Position numbers and translations under genes: made by a program. Positions 45,970 through 55,376 of a stretch of 64,000 bases of DNA are shown piece by piece (position 1 is the stretch's first letter; the number at the start of each line of letters is the position of its first letter). Under the pieces are notes generated by a model. It was not told the DNA's origin. It made no database searches and saw nothing but the letters and a program-made list of their open reading frames with translations. Location: assembly GCA_963724495.1 (NCBI GenBank), contig CAVRUZ010000002.1:372001-436000 (forward strand). The letters are read 5' to 3'. The stretch comes from CAVRUZ01 sp963724495 (GTDB lineage: Bacteria > Actinomycetota > Actinomycetes > Propionibacteriales > DAIQRJ01).

Positions 45970-47646
45970 ATGGCCGACAGCCCAACCACCACAGCCCAGC
46001 TCGCCGGCTGGCGCGACGGCGACGCCGACGTGCTGGTGGTGGGTGCCGGTCTTGGTGGCATCGCGGCGGCCCTTGCCGCCGCCCGGCTGGGGCGGCAGGT
46101 GGTGCTCACCGAGCCCACTCGGTGGATCGGCGGGCAGCTGACCAGCCAGGCCGTGCCACCGGACGAGCACCGATGGATCGAGCAGGGCTGGTGCTCGACC
46201 TCCTACGCCACCCTGCGCCGGGAGATCCGAGACACCTACCGCCGGCACTGGCCGCTCATCCCGGCGGCCCGCACCGACCAGCAGCTCAATCCCGGGCTCG
46301 CTCGCGTCAGCCGGATCTGTCACGAACCGCCGGTCGCGCTCGGCGTCCTGACGGCCATGCTCGAGCCGTACCTCGCGACCGGAGCCGTGCGGCTGCTCGC
46401 CGGAGCCGAGCCGGTGGCGGCCGGCACCGAGGGCGACCGGGTCACCAGCGTCACCTTCCGTTCGACCGGACATGGCCTCGAGCAGGCGGGCACCGGGGAG
46501 CAGGTCACGATCACGCCCACGTTCGTCGTGGATGCGAGCGAGCTCGGAGATCTGCTCGAGCTGGCCGGCGTCGAGCACGTGGTCGGTGCCGAGGGTGCCG
46601 ATCGCACGAACGAGCCGCATGCTCCCGCCGTCGCCGATCCGCTCGACCAGCAGGCGATCACCTGGTGCTTCGCGGTGGAGTACCGGCCGGGCGAGGACCA
46701 CACGATCGACAAGCCGGCCGACTTCGACCGGTGGGCGGCCTACCAGGCACCGTTTTGGCCCAATCGGCAGCTCAGCCTCTCCGACGTCGACCCGGAGACG
46801 CTGGCGCACCGCTCCCAACCGCTGTTCGGGCAGCCGACCGAGCCAGGCCGGCTGCCCGCCGACTGGTGGACCTACCGTCGGGTGCGCGCCGCCTCGCAGT
46901 TCACCGAGGCGATCCGCACCGACGTGTCGCTGGTGAACTGGCCCCAGATCGACTACTGGCTGGAGCCGGCCCTGCGGCCGGGAGCAGCGGACCCGGCCGC
47001 AGTGCGCGCCGCCGCGGAAGCCGGTGCAGCGGCGCTCTCCCGGGCCTTCCTCTACTGGCTGCAGACGCAGGCGCCGCGGCCAGACGGAGGTGTTGGCTGG
47101 CCGGGACTCCGACCGGCCGGTGAGGTCACTGGCAGGTCCGACGGCATGGCTCTGGCCGCCTACATCCGCGAGTCGCGACGGATCGAGGCGGCGATCACGG
47201 TGACCGAGGAGCACGTCGGGGTCGAAGCCCGGCAGGCAGCCGGACGATCGCCACGGTCGGAGTTGTTCAGGGACTCGGTAGGGATCGGGGCCTACCGCAT
47301 CGACCTGCACCCCAGCACCGCCGGCAGGACCTACGTCGACATCGACAGCTACCCGTTCCAGATCCCGCTCGGCGCTCTCGTCCCTGTGCGGATGCGCAAC
47401 CTGGTGCCGGGCAACAAGAACATCGGGACGACCCACATCACCAACGGGTGCTACCGATTACATCCGGTGGAGTGGGCGGTGGGCGAGGCCGCAGGTGCGC
47501 TAGCTGCGTTCTGCCTGGCCGGCGACCACGAGCCGGCTCAGGTGCACGGCGACGACCGGCTGCTCACCGACTACCAGGCCCTGTTGAGCGGGACCTTCGG
47601 TGTGCCGCTGGCCTGGACCGACGAGATCGCCGGCCACTCGATCTGA
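45970..47646 (+). CDS. FAD-dependent oxidoreductase
   Basis: 558 residues of the FAD_oxidored type. The dinucleotide-binding motif VLVVGAGLGGIAAALAAARL is at residues 22-41, followed by WIGGQLTSQAVPPDEHRWIE. The C-terminal FAD contact is the region PGNKNIGTTHITNGCYRLHP then EWAVGEAAGALAAF. Family members act on diverse substrates or are annotated only as xanthan-lyase-like FAD proteins; the substrate is unknown. ATG 45970. The following epimerase gene suggests a sugar-related role, which is inference. Confidence 0.82.
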   Translation: MADSPTTTAQLAGWRDGDADVLVVGAGLGGIAAALAAARLGRQVVLTEPTRWIGGQLTSQAVPPDEHRWIEQGWCSTSYATLRREIRDTYRRHWPLIPAARTDQQLNPGLARVSRICHEPPVALGVLTAMLEPYLATGAVRLLAGAEPVAAGTEGDRVTSVTFRSTGHGLEQAGTGEQVTITPTFVVDASELGDLLELAGVEHVVGAEGADRTNEPHAPAVADPLDQQAITWCFAVEYRPGEDHTIDKPADFDRWAAYQAPFWPNRQLSLSDVDPETLAHRSQPLFGQPTEPGRLPADWWTYRRVRAASQFTEAIRTDVSLVNWPQIDYWLEPALRPGAADPAAVRAAAEAGAAALSRAFLYWLQTQAPRPDGGVGWPGLRPAGEVTGRSDGMALAAYIRESRRIEAAITVTEEHVGVEARQAAGRSPRSELFRDSVGIGAYRIDLHPSTAGRTYVDIDSYPFQIPLGALVPVRMRNLVPGNKNIGTTHITNGCYRLHPVEWAVGEAAGALAAFCLAGDHEPAQVHGDDRLLTDYQALLSGTFGVPLAWTDEIAGHSI

Positions 47647-47688
47647 CCCGACGCGCCACGTTCCCGGTTCCCGCACTAGCGTCGCGGC

Positions 47689-48624
47689 ATGAGCCGGGAG
47701 ACGCCGATCGTGCCGACAGGCAGGCAGTTCACCATCACCGACGGGGATGCGGTTGCGGTGATCACCGAGGTCGGTGCGGGCATCCGATCGTTTCGCCTTC
47801 GCGGTGTCGACGTCCTCTTCGGCTTCGATGAGGAGGCCGAGTGCCACTCAGGGCGTGGCCAGCATCTGCTGCCGTGGCCGAACCGGATCCGCGACGGTCG
47901 CTACACGTGGGACGGTCAGGACCAGCAGTTGGCGCTGACCGAACCCGAGCGCCACAACGCGATTCACGGGCTGACCAGGTTCGCGTCATGGACTCTTGTC
48001 GCTCACCAGGGCAACCGGGTCACCCATGCCTATCGCCTGTTCCCGCAGACAGGATGGAGCTCGATCCTCGACCTGGAGATCACGCACACGGTGCACGGCA
48101 ACGCGTTGACGGTCGACGTCAAGGCGACCAACGTCGGGTCACGGCCGGCGCCGTACGGCTACGCGTGTCACCCCTACCTGACCGTGGGCGAGGACCGCGT
48201 CGACGATGTCAGCATGTTGATACCCGCAGCGCGGTACCTGGACGTCGACGATCGTCTGCTGCCGGTCCAGATCACCGACGTCGACGGTGGTCCCTACGAC
48301 TTCCGCACGATCCAGCCGCTCGGCGACCGAGTCGTCGACACGGCCTTCACCGGTCTGGTGCCCGATACCTCTGGCAATTGGGAGGTCGTCCTCGCAAATG
48401 CCTCCCGCTCCACTCGCCTGTGGGGTGACGGCTCTTGTTCGTGGCTTCAGGTGTTCTCCGGTGACACGTTGAAGGGCGACCTGCGCCGACGCAGCGGTAT
48501 CGCGGTCGAGCCGATGACCTGTGGTCCGGATGCGTTCAACGACGGGCCCACGCACGACGGCGTGATCTCCCTCGCACCCGGCGACGAGCACCGGCTGCGG
48601 TGGGGAGTCGTCGCCGACGTCTGA
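47689..48624 (+). CDS. Aldose 1-epimerase family protein
   Basis: 311 residues of the galactose mutarotase fold. It interconverts alpha and beta anomers of aldoses or related sugars. Active-site groups visible: HNAIHGL near residue 92, YACHPYLTV near 160 (catalytic His), and the C-terminal AVEPMTCGPDAFN with the catalytic Glu. It belongs to the cluster typical of the actinobacterial galM-like group next to oxidoreductases. The stop is 31 bp before miaB. Confidence 0.9.
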   Translation: MSRETPIVPTGRQFTITDGDAVAVITEVGAGIRSFRLRGVDVLFGFDEEAECHSGRGQHLLPWPNRIRDGRYTWDGQDQQLALTEPERHNAIHGLTRFASWTLVAHQGNRVTHAYRLFPQTGWSSILDLEITHTVHGNALTVDVKATNVGSRPAPYGYACHPYLTVGEDRVDDVSMLIPAARYLDVDDRLLPVQITDVDGGPYDFRTIQPLGDRVVDTAFTGLVPDTSGNWEVVLANASRSTRLWGDGSCSWLQVFSGDTLKGDLRRRSGIAVEPMTCGPDAFNDGPTHDGVISLAPGDEHRLRWGVVADV

Positions 48625-48655
48625 GTGTTCAGCCGGCGGCTAGGGTTGGGCCGCC

Positions 48656-50162
48656 ATGAGCACGACCGAGACGCTTCCTCCCGCACCCGCCCCCGCCTCG
48701 CTGGCGGGCGGCGGTGCCGTGCCGCGTACCTACGAGGTCCGCACGTTCGGCTGCCAGATGAACGTGCACGACTCCGAGCGTGTCGCCGGGTTGCTGGAGG
48801 ACGCCGGCTACGTCCGCGCCGGTGACGACGGGGCCGACCTCGTGGTGTTCAACACCTGCGCAGTCCGGGAGAACGCCGACAACAAGCTCTACGGGAACCT
48901 CGGCCATCTCGCTCCGGTGAAGGCGGCCCGCCCGGGGATGCAGATCGCGGTCGGTGGCTGCCTGGCGCAGAAGGACCAGCACACGATCGTCGCGAAGGCA
49001 CCCTGGGTCGACGTGGTCTTCGGGACCCACAACATCGGCTCGCTGCCGGTCCTGCTGGAGCGCTCCCGGATCGCGGGGGAGGCGCAGGTGGAACTGCTCG
49101 AGGCGCTGGAGGTGTTCCCGTCCACGCTGCCGGCGCGCCGGGAGTCCGCGTACGCGGCGTGGGTCGCGATCAGCGTGGGTTGCAACAACACCTGCACCTT
49201 CTGCATCGTGCCGAGCCTCCGTGGCCGCGAGCGGGATCGGCGCCCAGGCGACGTGCTCGCCGAGATCGAAGCCCTGGTCGCGCAGGGTGTGCTCGAAGTG
49301 ACGCTGCTCGGGCAGAACGTCAATTCCTACGGCGTGGAGTTCGGCGACCGGTTCGCGTTCGGAAAGCTGTTGCGAGCCTGCGGAAACGTGCCCGGCTTGG
49401 AGCGCGTGCGATTCACGTCACCGCACCCGCGCGACTTCACCGACGACGTGATCGACGCGATGGCGCAGACACCGAATGTCATGCACCAGTTGCACATGCC
49501 GCTCCAGTCGGGCTCCGACACGGTTCTGCGCGCGATGCGGCGCTCGTACCGGTCCGCTCGGTACCTGCAGATTCTCGACCGCGTGCGCGCCGCGATGCCG
49601 GATGCCGCCATCAGCACCGACATCATCGTGGGGTTCCCGGGCGAGACCGAGGCCGACTTCCAGGCCACGTTGGACGTCGTCGAGCAGGCGAGGTTCAGCC
49701 AGGCCTTCACCTTCCAGTACTCACCCCGCCCGGGCACGCCAGCAGCCGAGCTGCCTGGCCAGCTGCCCAAGTACGTCGTGCAGGAACGCTACGAACGCCT
49801 GGTCCGACTGTGCGAGCGCATCAGCTGGGAAGAGAACAAGACCCAGGTAGGGCGCCGGCTGGAGGTCCTGGTGGCGGCCGGCGAGGGCAGCAAGGACGCC
49901 AGCACGGCCCGGATGTCTGGCCGGGCAAGGGACAACCGGCTCGTGCACTTCGCGCCGGATCCATCTGACCGGCCTCGTCCGGGCGACGTGGTGGAGGTCC
50001 AGATCACCTACGCCGCTCCGCATCACCTGCTCAGCGACCTGAGTCCGGGCCCGGTCCGCCGCACGCCGGCCGGTGACGCGTGGGACCGCGGTCACGGCAC
50101 CGCAGGGCTCTGCCGAGGCTCCTGGCGTCTCGCTTGGCATGCCGTCGCTCCGCAACGCCTGA
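48656..50162 (+). CDS. miaB: tRNA-2-methylthio-N6-dimethylallyladenosine synthase, frameshifted at its extreme C-terminus
   Basis: Radical SAM methylthiotransferase modifying A37 of tRNAs that read UNN codons. MTTase domain TFGCQMNVHDSERVAG, VFNTCAVRENADNK and GGCLAQKD; radical SAM CNNTCTFC near residue 178; TRAM domain at the end. The frame as given runs on through the stop region into the next gene (to 50839). Removing one G of TGGGACC at about 50080 gives the usual actinobacterial MiaB ending PGVSLGMPSLRNA and TGA at 50160-50162, 501 residues. The apparent fusion is therefore judged false. Confidence 0.9.
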
Positions 50163-50281
50163 AGGTCCGGAATCGCGCAATCCCGAGCCTGGGTCCCGAC
50201 GTCCCTGGGTGTCGTCGTTGCGCGGGTGGGTACTGGGCCAGTGACACAGACATCCTGTGCTGCGACCGAAGGGGGCCCGTC

Positions 50282-50839
50282 ATGAGTGACGTCGTCGAAC
50301 TCATCCTGGCTGATCACACCGAACTGAAGACCGTCTTCGAGAAGCTGAAGACCGGGGATGCTGGTGCCCGCGGACTGCTGGTCCCCCTCGCCGCGTCGAT
50401 GCTGATCGCCCACAGTCGCGCGGAGGAGTCCGAGGTATATCCGGCCGTACGCGACGAGGCCGACGACGCGGAGGACGTCGAGCACAGCCAGGAGGAGCAC
50501 GCTGGCGCCGAATTGCTCCTGGAGGAGCTCTACGACCTGGACCCGGCATCGGCCAAGTTCCCTTCGGCTCTGAAAGAGCTGGTCGAGGCGGTGCACCACC
50601 ACATGGAAGAGGAGGAGGAGAAGGTCCTTCCCGCCATGCGAACCGGCCTGTCCGAAAGCCGTCGCAAGGAACTCGGCGAGGCCTTCCTGGCAGCTCGCCG
50701 CGCCCACTGGGGCGATGAGCCGGGTGCCGCCACCAAGGCCGACCTGCTCATCCAGGCCACCAACGCCGGCATCGAAGGAGCCTCGACGATGACCAAGAGC
50801 CAGCTGAAGAAGGCACTGGAGCAGGCCGCTGAGATGTGA
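50282..50839 (+). CDS. Hemerythrin (HHE) domain protein with Rho_N/HeH-like tail
   Basis: 185 residues from ATG 50282, with AAGGGGG 7 nt upstream. The four-helix hemerythrin fold shows the iron ligands in order: DHTELKTVFEKL, IAHSRAEESEVYP, HSQEEHAGAELLLEEL and HHHMEEEEEKVLP. Such proteins bind O2 or iron or respond to oxidative/NO stress. The last ~25 residues (AGIEGASTMTKSQLKKALEQ) form a small helix-extension-helix motif also present at the end of the ChaB-like protein at 54.4 kb. Upstream at 50207-50232 there is a weak SigF-like promoter (GGGTG-N16-GGGTA). Confidence 0.85.
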   Translation: MSDVVELILADHTELKTVFEKLKTGDAGARGLLVPLAASMLIAHSRAEESEVYPAVRDEADDAEDVEHSQEEHAGAELLLEELYDLDPASAKFPSALKELVEAVHHHMEEEEEKVLPAMRTGLSESRRKELGEAFLAARRAHWGDEPGAATKADLLIQATNAGIEGASTMTKSQLKKALEQAAEM

Positions 50840-50899
50840 GGCGTCGGGCGCGACGGTGGCGGCGTGGCTGCCGCCGAAGCGGCCAGGCACGATGAGCGG

Positions 50900-52519
50900 G
50901 TGAAGACACCTCGTCAGAGCTCGTCCCCGCGTGGTGCATCAGCACCGGACGCAGTGGTGGTCGGGGCCGGTCACAACGGTCTGGTCGCCGCAAACCTCCT
51001 GGCCGACGCCGGGTGGAGCGTGGTGGTCGTCGAGGCGCAGGAGTGGGCGGGCGGTGCGGTCCGCACCGCCGAGGTCACGGCACCCGGCTTTCGGACCGAC
51101 CTGTTCAGCGCCTTCTATCCGTTGTCGGCTGCCTCACCGGTCATCCGCGACCTCCACCTCGAGGACCACGGGCTGGCATGGGCGGTGTCCCCGGCCGTCC
51201 TGACCCACATCAGTCCCAACGACTCGTCGGTGACGCTGTGGCAGGACGCCGATCGAACGGCGGCGGAGCTGGAGGCCGTGCACGCCGGTGACGGCGCCGA
51301 ATGGCTCCGCCTCACCAGCCAGTGGGATCACGTCGGCCCGACCGTCGTCGACGCACTTCTGGAGCCGTTCCCTCCGACGCGCCAGATGTCTCGGCTGATC
51401 CGCCAGCTCGGCCTCGGCGCGACCCTGCGGCTGGCGCGGCTCGCGCTGCAGTCAGTTCGCCGATTCGGTGACGAGAGGTTCGGCGGCTCGCCGGCCGCGC
51501 TGCTGTTCGCGGGGAACGCGCTGCATGCCGACCTGCCTCCCGATGGTGCCGGCAGCGCCCTGTACGGCTGGCTGCTCTCGATGCTGGGTCACAGCCACGG
51601 GTACCCCGTGCCCGTCGGCGGTGCCGGCCGGCTGATCGACGCGCTCGTCGCGCGGCTGGAGAGCAAGGGCGGCGTGGTGCGCCTGAATGCGCCCGTCGCC
51701 GGCATCGAGATCGCGAACGGCTCCGCGCGGGGTGTGGTCCTGGAGTCCGGTGAGCGGCTGACCGCACGCCGGGCCGTCCTTGCCGACGTCACTGCCCCGC
51801 AGCTCTTCGGCGACCTCGTGGGTGCACGACACCTGCCGGCACAGTTCATGTCCGACCTCGCCCACTTCGAATGGGACCTGCCGACGCTGAAGATCGACTG
51901 GGCCCTCTCCCGGCCGGTTCCGTGGACCGCAGCAAACGCACACCTCGCCGGCACGGTGCACCTCGGCGTGGACATGGACGGCTTCAGTGACTACTCCACC
52001 GACCTGTCCACGCGCAGGGTGCCGCGGCATCCGTTCCTGCTGTTCGGCCAGATGACAACGGCTGACGTCACCCGGTCGCCCGAGGGGACCGAGTCCGCCT
52101 GGGCGTACACGCACCTGCCGCGCGGACGCAGGTTCTCGCCGAGGCAGATCGACCGGCACGTGTCGCTCGTCGAGGGGGTCGTCGAGCGGCATGCCCCCGG
52201 ATTCGGCGCCTCGGTCCTCGGCCGGTACGTCCAGTCGCCGGCGGACCTCGAGACCGCCAACGCGAACCTGGTCAGCGGCGCGGTGAACGGCGGGACCGCC
52301 CAGTTGCACCAACAGCTGGTCTTCCGCCCGGTGCCGGGCCTGTCCGGGGCAGCCACGCCGGTGGACCGCCTGTTCCTGGCGGGGGCATCGGCGCACCCCG
52401 GCGGCGGCGTTCACGGCGCGTGTGGTTCGAATGCCGCGGATGCGGCGATCCGCCGTGCCGGCCCGGGCGGGCGTGCCCGCCGGGCCACGGAGAACGCGCT
52501 CTTCCGGCAGCTGTACTAG
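50900..52519 (+). CDS. Phytoene dehydrogenase-like NAD(P)/FAD oxidoreductase
   Basis: About 539 residues. The FAD motif VVVGAGHNGLVAANLLADAG and VVVVEAQEWAGGAVRTAE begin within 50 residues of the start; the C-terminal signature LFLAGASAHPGGGVHGACGSNAA binds the flavin. These place it with the carotenoid desaturase/amine oxidase-like CrtI group. No other carotenoid genes are in the window, so the natural substrate is open. GTG 50900 (VKTPRQ) is favoured; GTG 50864 would add 12 residues. Confidence 0.85.
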   Translation: MKTPRQSSSPRGASAPDAVVVGAGHNGLVAANLLADAGWSVVVVEAQEWAGGAVRTAEVTAPGFRTDLFSAFYPLSAASPVIRDLHLEDHGLAWAVSPAVLTHISPNDSSVTLWQDADRTAAELEAVHAGDGAEWLRLTSQWDHVGPTVVDALLEPFPPTRQMSRLIRQLGLGATLRLARLALQSVRRFGDERFGGSPAALLFAGNALHADLPPDGAGSALYGWLLSMLGHSHGYPVPVGGAGRLIDALVARLESKGGVVRLNAPVAGIEIANGSARGVVLESGERLTARRAVLADVTAPQLFGDLVGARHLPAQFMSDLAHFEWDLPTLKIDWALSRPVPWTAANAHLAGTVHLGVDMDGFSDYSTDLSTRRVPRHPFLLFGQMTTADVTRSPEGTESAWAYTHLPRGRRFSPRQIDRHVSLVEGVVERHAPGFGASVLGRYVQSPADLETANANLVSGAVNGGTAQLHQQLVFRPVPGLSGAATPVDRLFLAGASAHPGGGVHGACGSNAADAAIRRAGPGGRARRATENALFRQLY

Positions 52520-52561
52520 CCCCGGCTGCGGTCGTGACGGACGTGACGCATCGTGACATTC

Positions 52562-52587
52562 GGTTTTGTTGCTTGAGAGAATGGGTA
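52562..52587 (+). promoter_or_regulatory. SigF/SigB-type promoter of the F420-dependent oxidoreductase gene
   Basis: GGTTT (52562-52566), 16-nt spacer, GGGTA (52583-52587): an exact match to the mycobacterial SigF consensus GGTTT-N15-17-GGGTA, 37 bp before ATG 52624. A sigma factor of the SigB/F class is encoded at 57924. Confidence 0.7.
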
Positions 52588-52623
52588 GAGAAGGAGCACA
52601 CGAAACGCGTCGGACGGGGAACC

Positions 52624-53577
52624 ATGCGCATCGGCTACTTTCTGGCTTGCGAGGAGTACCAGCCGCACGAACTGCTGGAACAGGCCAGACTTGCAGAGGA
52701 CGCCGGCTTCTCGTTCCTGTGGATCAGCGACCACTTCCACCCGTGGAACAGCCAGCAGGGGCAGAGCGCATTCGTCTGGAGCATGATCGGCGCACTCGCC
52801 CAGGAGTGCAGTCTCCCCGTCACGACCGCGGTCACCTGTCCCACCATGCGCATCCATCCAGCGGTCATCGCGCAGGCAGCAGCCACCTCCGCGGTTCTGA
52901 TGCAGGGCGGGTTCACCCTCGGGCTCGGTACCGGCGAGGCCCTGAACGAGCACATCACCGGGCAGGTGTGGCCGCCTGAAGCCGAGCGGCTGGACATGCT
53001 GGCTGAGGCGGTCGCCGTCATCCGCCGCCTGTGGAGCGGGCAGGTGGTCTCGCACCGGGGCTGTCACTTCCGCATCGACACCGCGCGCCTGTTCACCCTC
53101 CCGGAATCGCCGCCGCCGATCTTCCTGTCGGCGTTCGGACCGAAGGCGACCGAACTCGCCGCCCACATCGCCGACGGCTTCATCACCACCAGGCCGGACA
53201 AGAAGGGACTGGCCCGGTTCCGTGCCGCCAAGGGCTCCGACGCGCCCGCACAGGCGGGATTCAAGGTGGCGTACGCGCCGACCAAGCACGAAGGGGTCAG
53301 CGAGGCGCACCGGCTCTGGGCGAACGAAGGTCTGCCTGGAGAGATGGCACAGATCCTGCCCACGCCCGAGCACTTCGAGCAGGCGTCGTCGCTGGTCACG
53401 CGGGAGATGACCGAGGAGTCCATCGCGGCAGGTCCCGACCGCGACGAGCATCTGGCCGCGTTCGAGCCCTACCGAGACGCCGGCTACGACAGCGTCGCCG
53501 TCGGGAACATCGGTCGCTACTACCGCGAGATGATCGCCTTCTACGGATCGGATGTCCTGCCGGTGCTGCAGTCCTGA
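52624..53577 (+). CDS. F420-dependent LLM-class oxidoreductase (glucose-6-phosphate dehydrogenase-like)
   Basis: 317-residue TIM-barrel luciferase-like protein of the TIGR03557/G6PDH family, which reduces coenzyme F420. Characteristic stretches: GYFLACEEYQPHELLEQARL, WISDHFHPWNSQQGQS, TTAVTCPTMRIHPAVIAQA, GGFTLGLGTGEALNEHITG and FGPKATELAAHIADGF. Whether glucose 6-phosphate is the substrate cannot be decided. ATG 52624 with GACGGGGA upstream. Its 3' end overlaps the opposite-strand phosphotransferase gene by 37 bp. Confidence 0.9.
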   Translation: MRIGYFLACEEYQPHELLEQARLAEDAGFSFLWISDHFHPWNSQQGQSAFVWSMIGALAQECSLPVTTAVTCPTMRIHPAVIAQAAATSAVLMQGGFTLGLGTGEALNEHITGQVWPPEAERLDMLAEAVAVIRRLWSGQVVSHRGCHFRIDTARLFTLPESPPPIFLSAFGPKATELAAHIADGFITTRPDKKGLARFRAAKGSDAPAQAGFKVAYAPTKHEGVSEAHRLWANEGLPGEMAQILPTPEHFEQASSLVTREMTEESIAAGPDRDEHLAAFEPYRDAGYDSVAVGNIGRYYREMIAFYGSDVLPVLQS

Positions 53578-54356
53578 CCGGCCAACTCATCGCGGTGCGC
53601 CCTGATCCACCCCAGGTCACGCTCGAACGCCTCGGGGTTGCCGTCGGCCACGAACCTGGCCCAGGGTTCGAGCCCTCGCCGTCCCAACTCCAGCATCTGC
53701 TGTCGTTCCTCCGCGATGGCCTCGAGCGCCCCATCGACCACGTCGGCCGGAGTGACGCCACCGTAGGCCTGGGCCAGCGCGGCCAGGCGCTCGCGGCGGG
53801 GGATCGGAGGGGTCAGCCCGAATCGCTCGGCACTGGCGTCGTCGCTCAACGGCACCGTGTACCAGGCCAAGTACGCCAGGTCGGTGATCGCCTTACCTGG
53901 TTGGGCAAAGTCCCAATCGATGACTCCGACCACCTCACCGTCGCGCCAGATCGTGTTGAACGGGGAGAAGTCTCCGTGACGCACCAGTTCACCCTCGGTC
54001 GCCAGCGGGTTCTGCCACACGGCATCCGGTCCCGGATCGAAGGTACGCACCGCGTCGTGGTAGCGCCTGAGCATGCGCGCAAGCAGGACCGGTCCGGTCA
54101 GCTCGAGCATCACCTCTGGCCAGTCGTGCCAGCCGATCGTTTCTCCGTGCAGAAAGCTGAGCACCTCGCGACCGGAGTCGTCCCAGCCCAGGACACGGGG
54201 TGAGGGAAAGTGGGCCTGGGCCAGGTGCTGCAGCAGGGCGTGCACGGTCGGGGTCCATGGCCCAGCCGAACGGTGCACCGTGTCACCGATCCGGACGACC
54301 TGGTTGACGAATCCGCCACTCAGCTCGAGTTCGACGTCCTCGCCTTCGTCGCTCAT
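53541..54356 (-). CDS. Aminoglycoside phosphotransferase-family kinase
   Basis: 271 residues of the APH/choline kinase fold. The catalytic loop is VRHGDFSPFNTIW near residue 127 (HGDxxxxN), and the metal-binding DxD-like element is VIDWDFAQPG near 146. The N-terminal lobe is short and the start VELELSGGFVNQVVRIGDTV is characteristic of the uncharacterised phosphotransferases common in actinobacteria. These rarely confer antibiotic resistance; the small-molecule substrate is unknown. Confidence 0.85.
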   Translation of the reverse strand: MSDEGEDVELELSGGFVNQVVRIGDTVHRSAGPWTPTVHALLQHLAQAHFPSPRVLGWDDSGREVLSFLHGETIGWHDWPEVMLELTGPVLLARMLRRYHDAVRTFDPGPDAVWQNPLATEGELVRHGDFSPFNTIWRDGEVVGVIDWDFAQPGKAITDLAYLAWYTVPLSDDASAERFGLTPPIPRRERLAALAQAYGGVTPADVVDGALEAIAEERQQMLELGRRGLEPWARFVADGNPEAFERDLGWIRAHRDELAGQDCSTGRTSDP

Positions 54357-54440
54357 GTCGGCGAGGTTAATGGCCCCGCTGCCGGTGACGCAGCGCTCTC
54401 TGAGCTACGCCACCGGCAGGACCTGGGCGGGCACTCGCCG

Positions 54441-54860
54441 CTAACTGCTCGAGCGGCTGGCCCGGCGATTCGCCTTCTTGATGGCCTCGACGAGTTCGCC
54501 CTTGGTCATCGAGGATCTACCGCGGATCTCGAGGCGCCTGGCGATCTTGAGCAGATGTTCCTTGCTGGCATTGGCATCGACGCCCTCTGCGGTCTCGCGG
54601 TCGGTGTCGACTCCACCCTCGGCCTGAGCGTCCGACGGCCCGCGCGCGCCACCCTCCTTCGGCTCCCAGTGGTCGCCGACCTTCTCGTGGGTGTGCTTCA
54701 GGGCGGAGAAGGCCACCCGGTGGGCGCGTTCCGCGTCGCCGTACTGGTCGGCCGCGGAGTCGTGCGCCTCCGCAAACGTCTTCTGTGCCTTCTTGCCCGA
54801 GCGCTGCAGGGTGGCCGGCAACTCGTCCTGCTTGGGCTCGTTGCCCTTCATCTTGGGCAT
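54441..54860 (-). CDS. ChaB-family protein with Rho_N/HeH-like C-terminus
   Basis: 139 residues. ELPATLQRSGKKAQKTFAEA followed by the AHDSAADQYGDAERAHRVAF segment and ALKHTHEKVGDHWEPK match the ChaB domain (residues ~10-72). A charged linker follows, then a ~30-residue helix-extension-helix (LLKIARRLEIRGRSSMTKGE) of the Rho_N/SAP-like type. ChaB was named for cation transport regulation in E. coli, but its role is unclear; actinobacterial forms appear with stress genes. GAGGAGGC precedes ATG 54860 and a SigF-type promoter lies 53-77 bp upstream. Confidence 0.85.
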   Translation of the reverse strand: MPKMKGNEPKQDELPATLQRSGKKAQKTFAEAHDSAADQYGDAERAHRVAFSALKHTHEKVGDHWEPKEGGARGPSDAQAEGGVDTDRETAEGVDANASKEHLLKIARRLEIRGRSSMTKGELVEAIKKANRRASRSSS

Positions 54861-54912
54861 CGCAGCTGCCTCCTCGGTGTGCGTGAGCCTCGCATGCCCG
54901 TTCCGGTAGCTA

Positions 54913-54937
54913 ATGCCCCGGATCCATCGACTCAAAC
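54913..54937 (-). promoter_or_regulatory. SigF/SigB-type promoter of the ChaB-family gene
   Basis: Read on the - strand: GTTT (54937-54934), 15-nt spacer, GGGCAT (54918-54913). Consensus GTTT-N15-GGGTAT with one mismatch, about 53 bp before the start codon. Confidence 0.5.
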
Positions 54938-54976
54938 ATCGATGGACGAAGCCGGTCACTCCACCAGGCCCGGTGG

Positions 54977-55249
54977 CTAGTCGACGATGCGCTCCTGCAG
55001 GCGGACGGTGACCGTGTCCCCCTCGTGTTTCCCGATCGCGGCCAGCAGGGCCTTCTTGACGGGCAGCTTGTGCGTTCCGTCGCCCATCGCCATGAACGAA
55101 CTGCGAAACGGCTGACCGTCCACGGTTCCGCGCACCTTCACCAGGCCACGGGTGCCGAAGAACCGCACCGAGTCGGGCATCACCACGTAGGTCCAGCCAC
55201 CGGGCGACGGACTCTTCTGCAGAGTGGCGGAGAACTCCCTGTTCAGCAT
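54977..55249 (-). CDS. DUF1905 family protein
   Basis: 90 residues, a small beta-barrel-type domain: REFSATLQKSPSPGGWTYVV, FFGTRGLVKVRGTVDGQPFR, SSFMAMGDGTHKLPVKKALL and GDTVTVRLQER are the family's conserved stretches. The function is unknown. ATG 55249 (MLNREF) is preceded by GGGAG; an in-frame extension upstream to 55378 has no family similarity. It is divergent from the DUF6328 gene. Confidence 0.85.
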   Translation of the reverse strand: MLNREFSATLQKSPSPGGWTYVVMPDSVRFFGTRGLVKVRGTVDGQPFRSSFMAMGDGTHKLPVKKALLAAIGKHEGDTVTVRLQERIVD

Positions 55250-55376
55250 GATCACTCCCGGACGTCGTCTCGGTCGGGCCTGCCGCCAAGGGTAGGAGCC
55301 GACCGCGTGTCGTGCTCGTGGCTCGGGACCTATCGTGACCGTCACACCGAGGTGGGGGAGGCTCGAGGAGGCCGGC

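Noticed and set aside
48656..50839. MiaB-hemerythrin fusion protein
   Set aside because: A single surplus base explains the missing MiaB stop, and hemerythrin has its own start and ribosome binding site.
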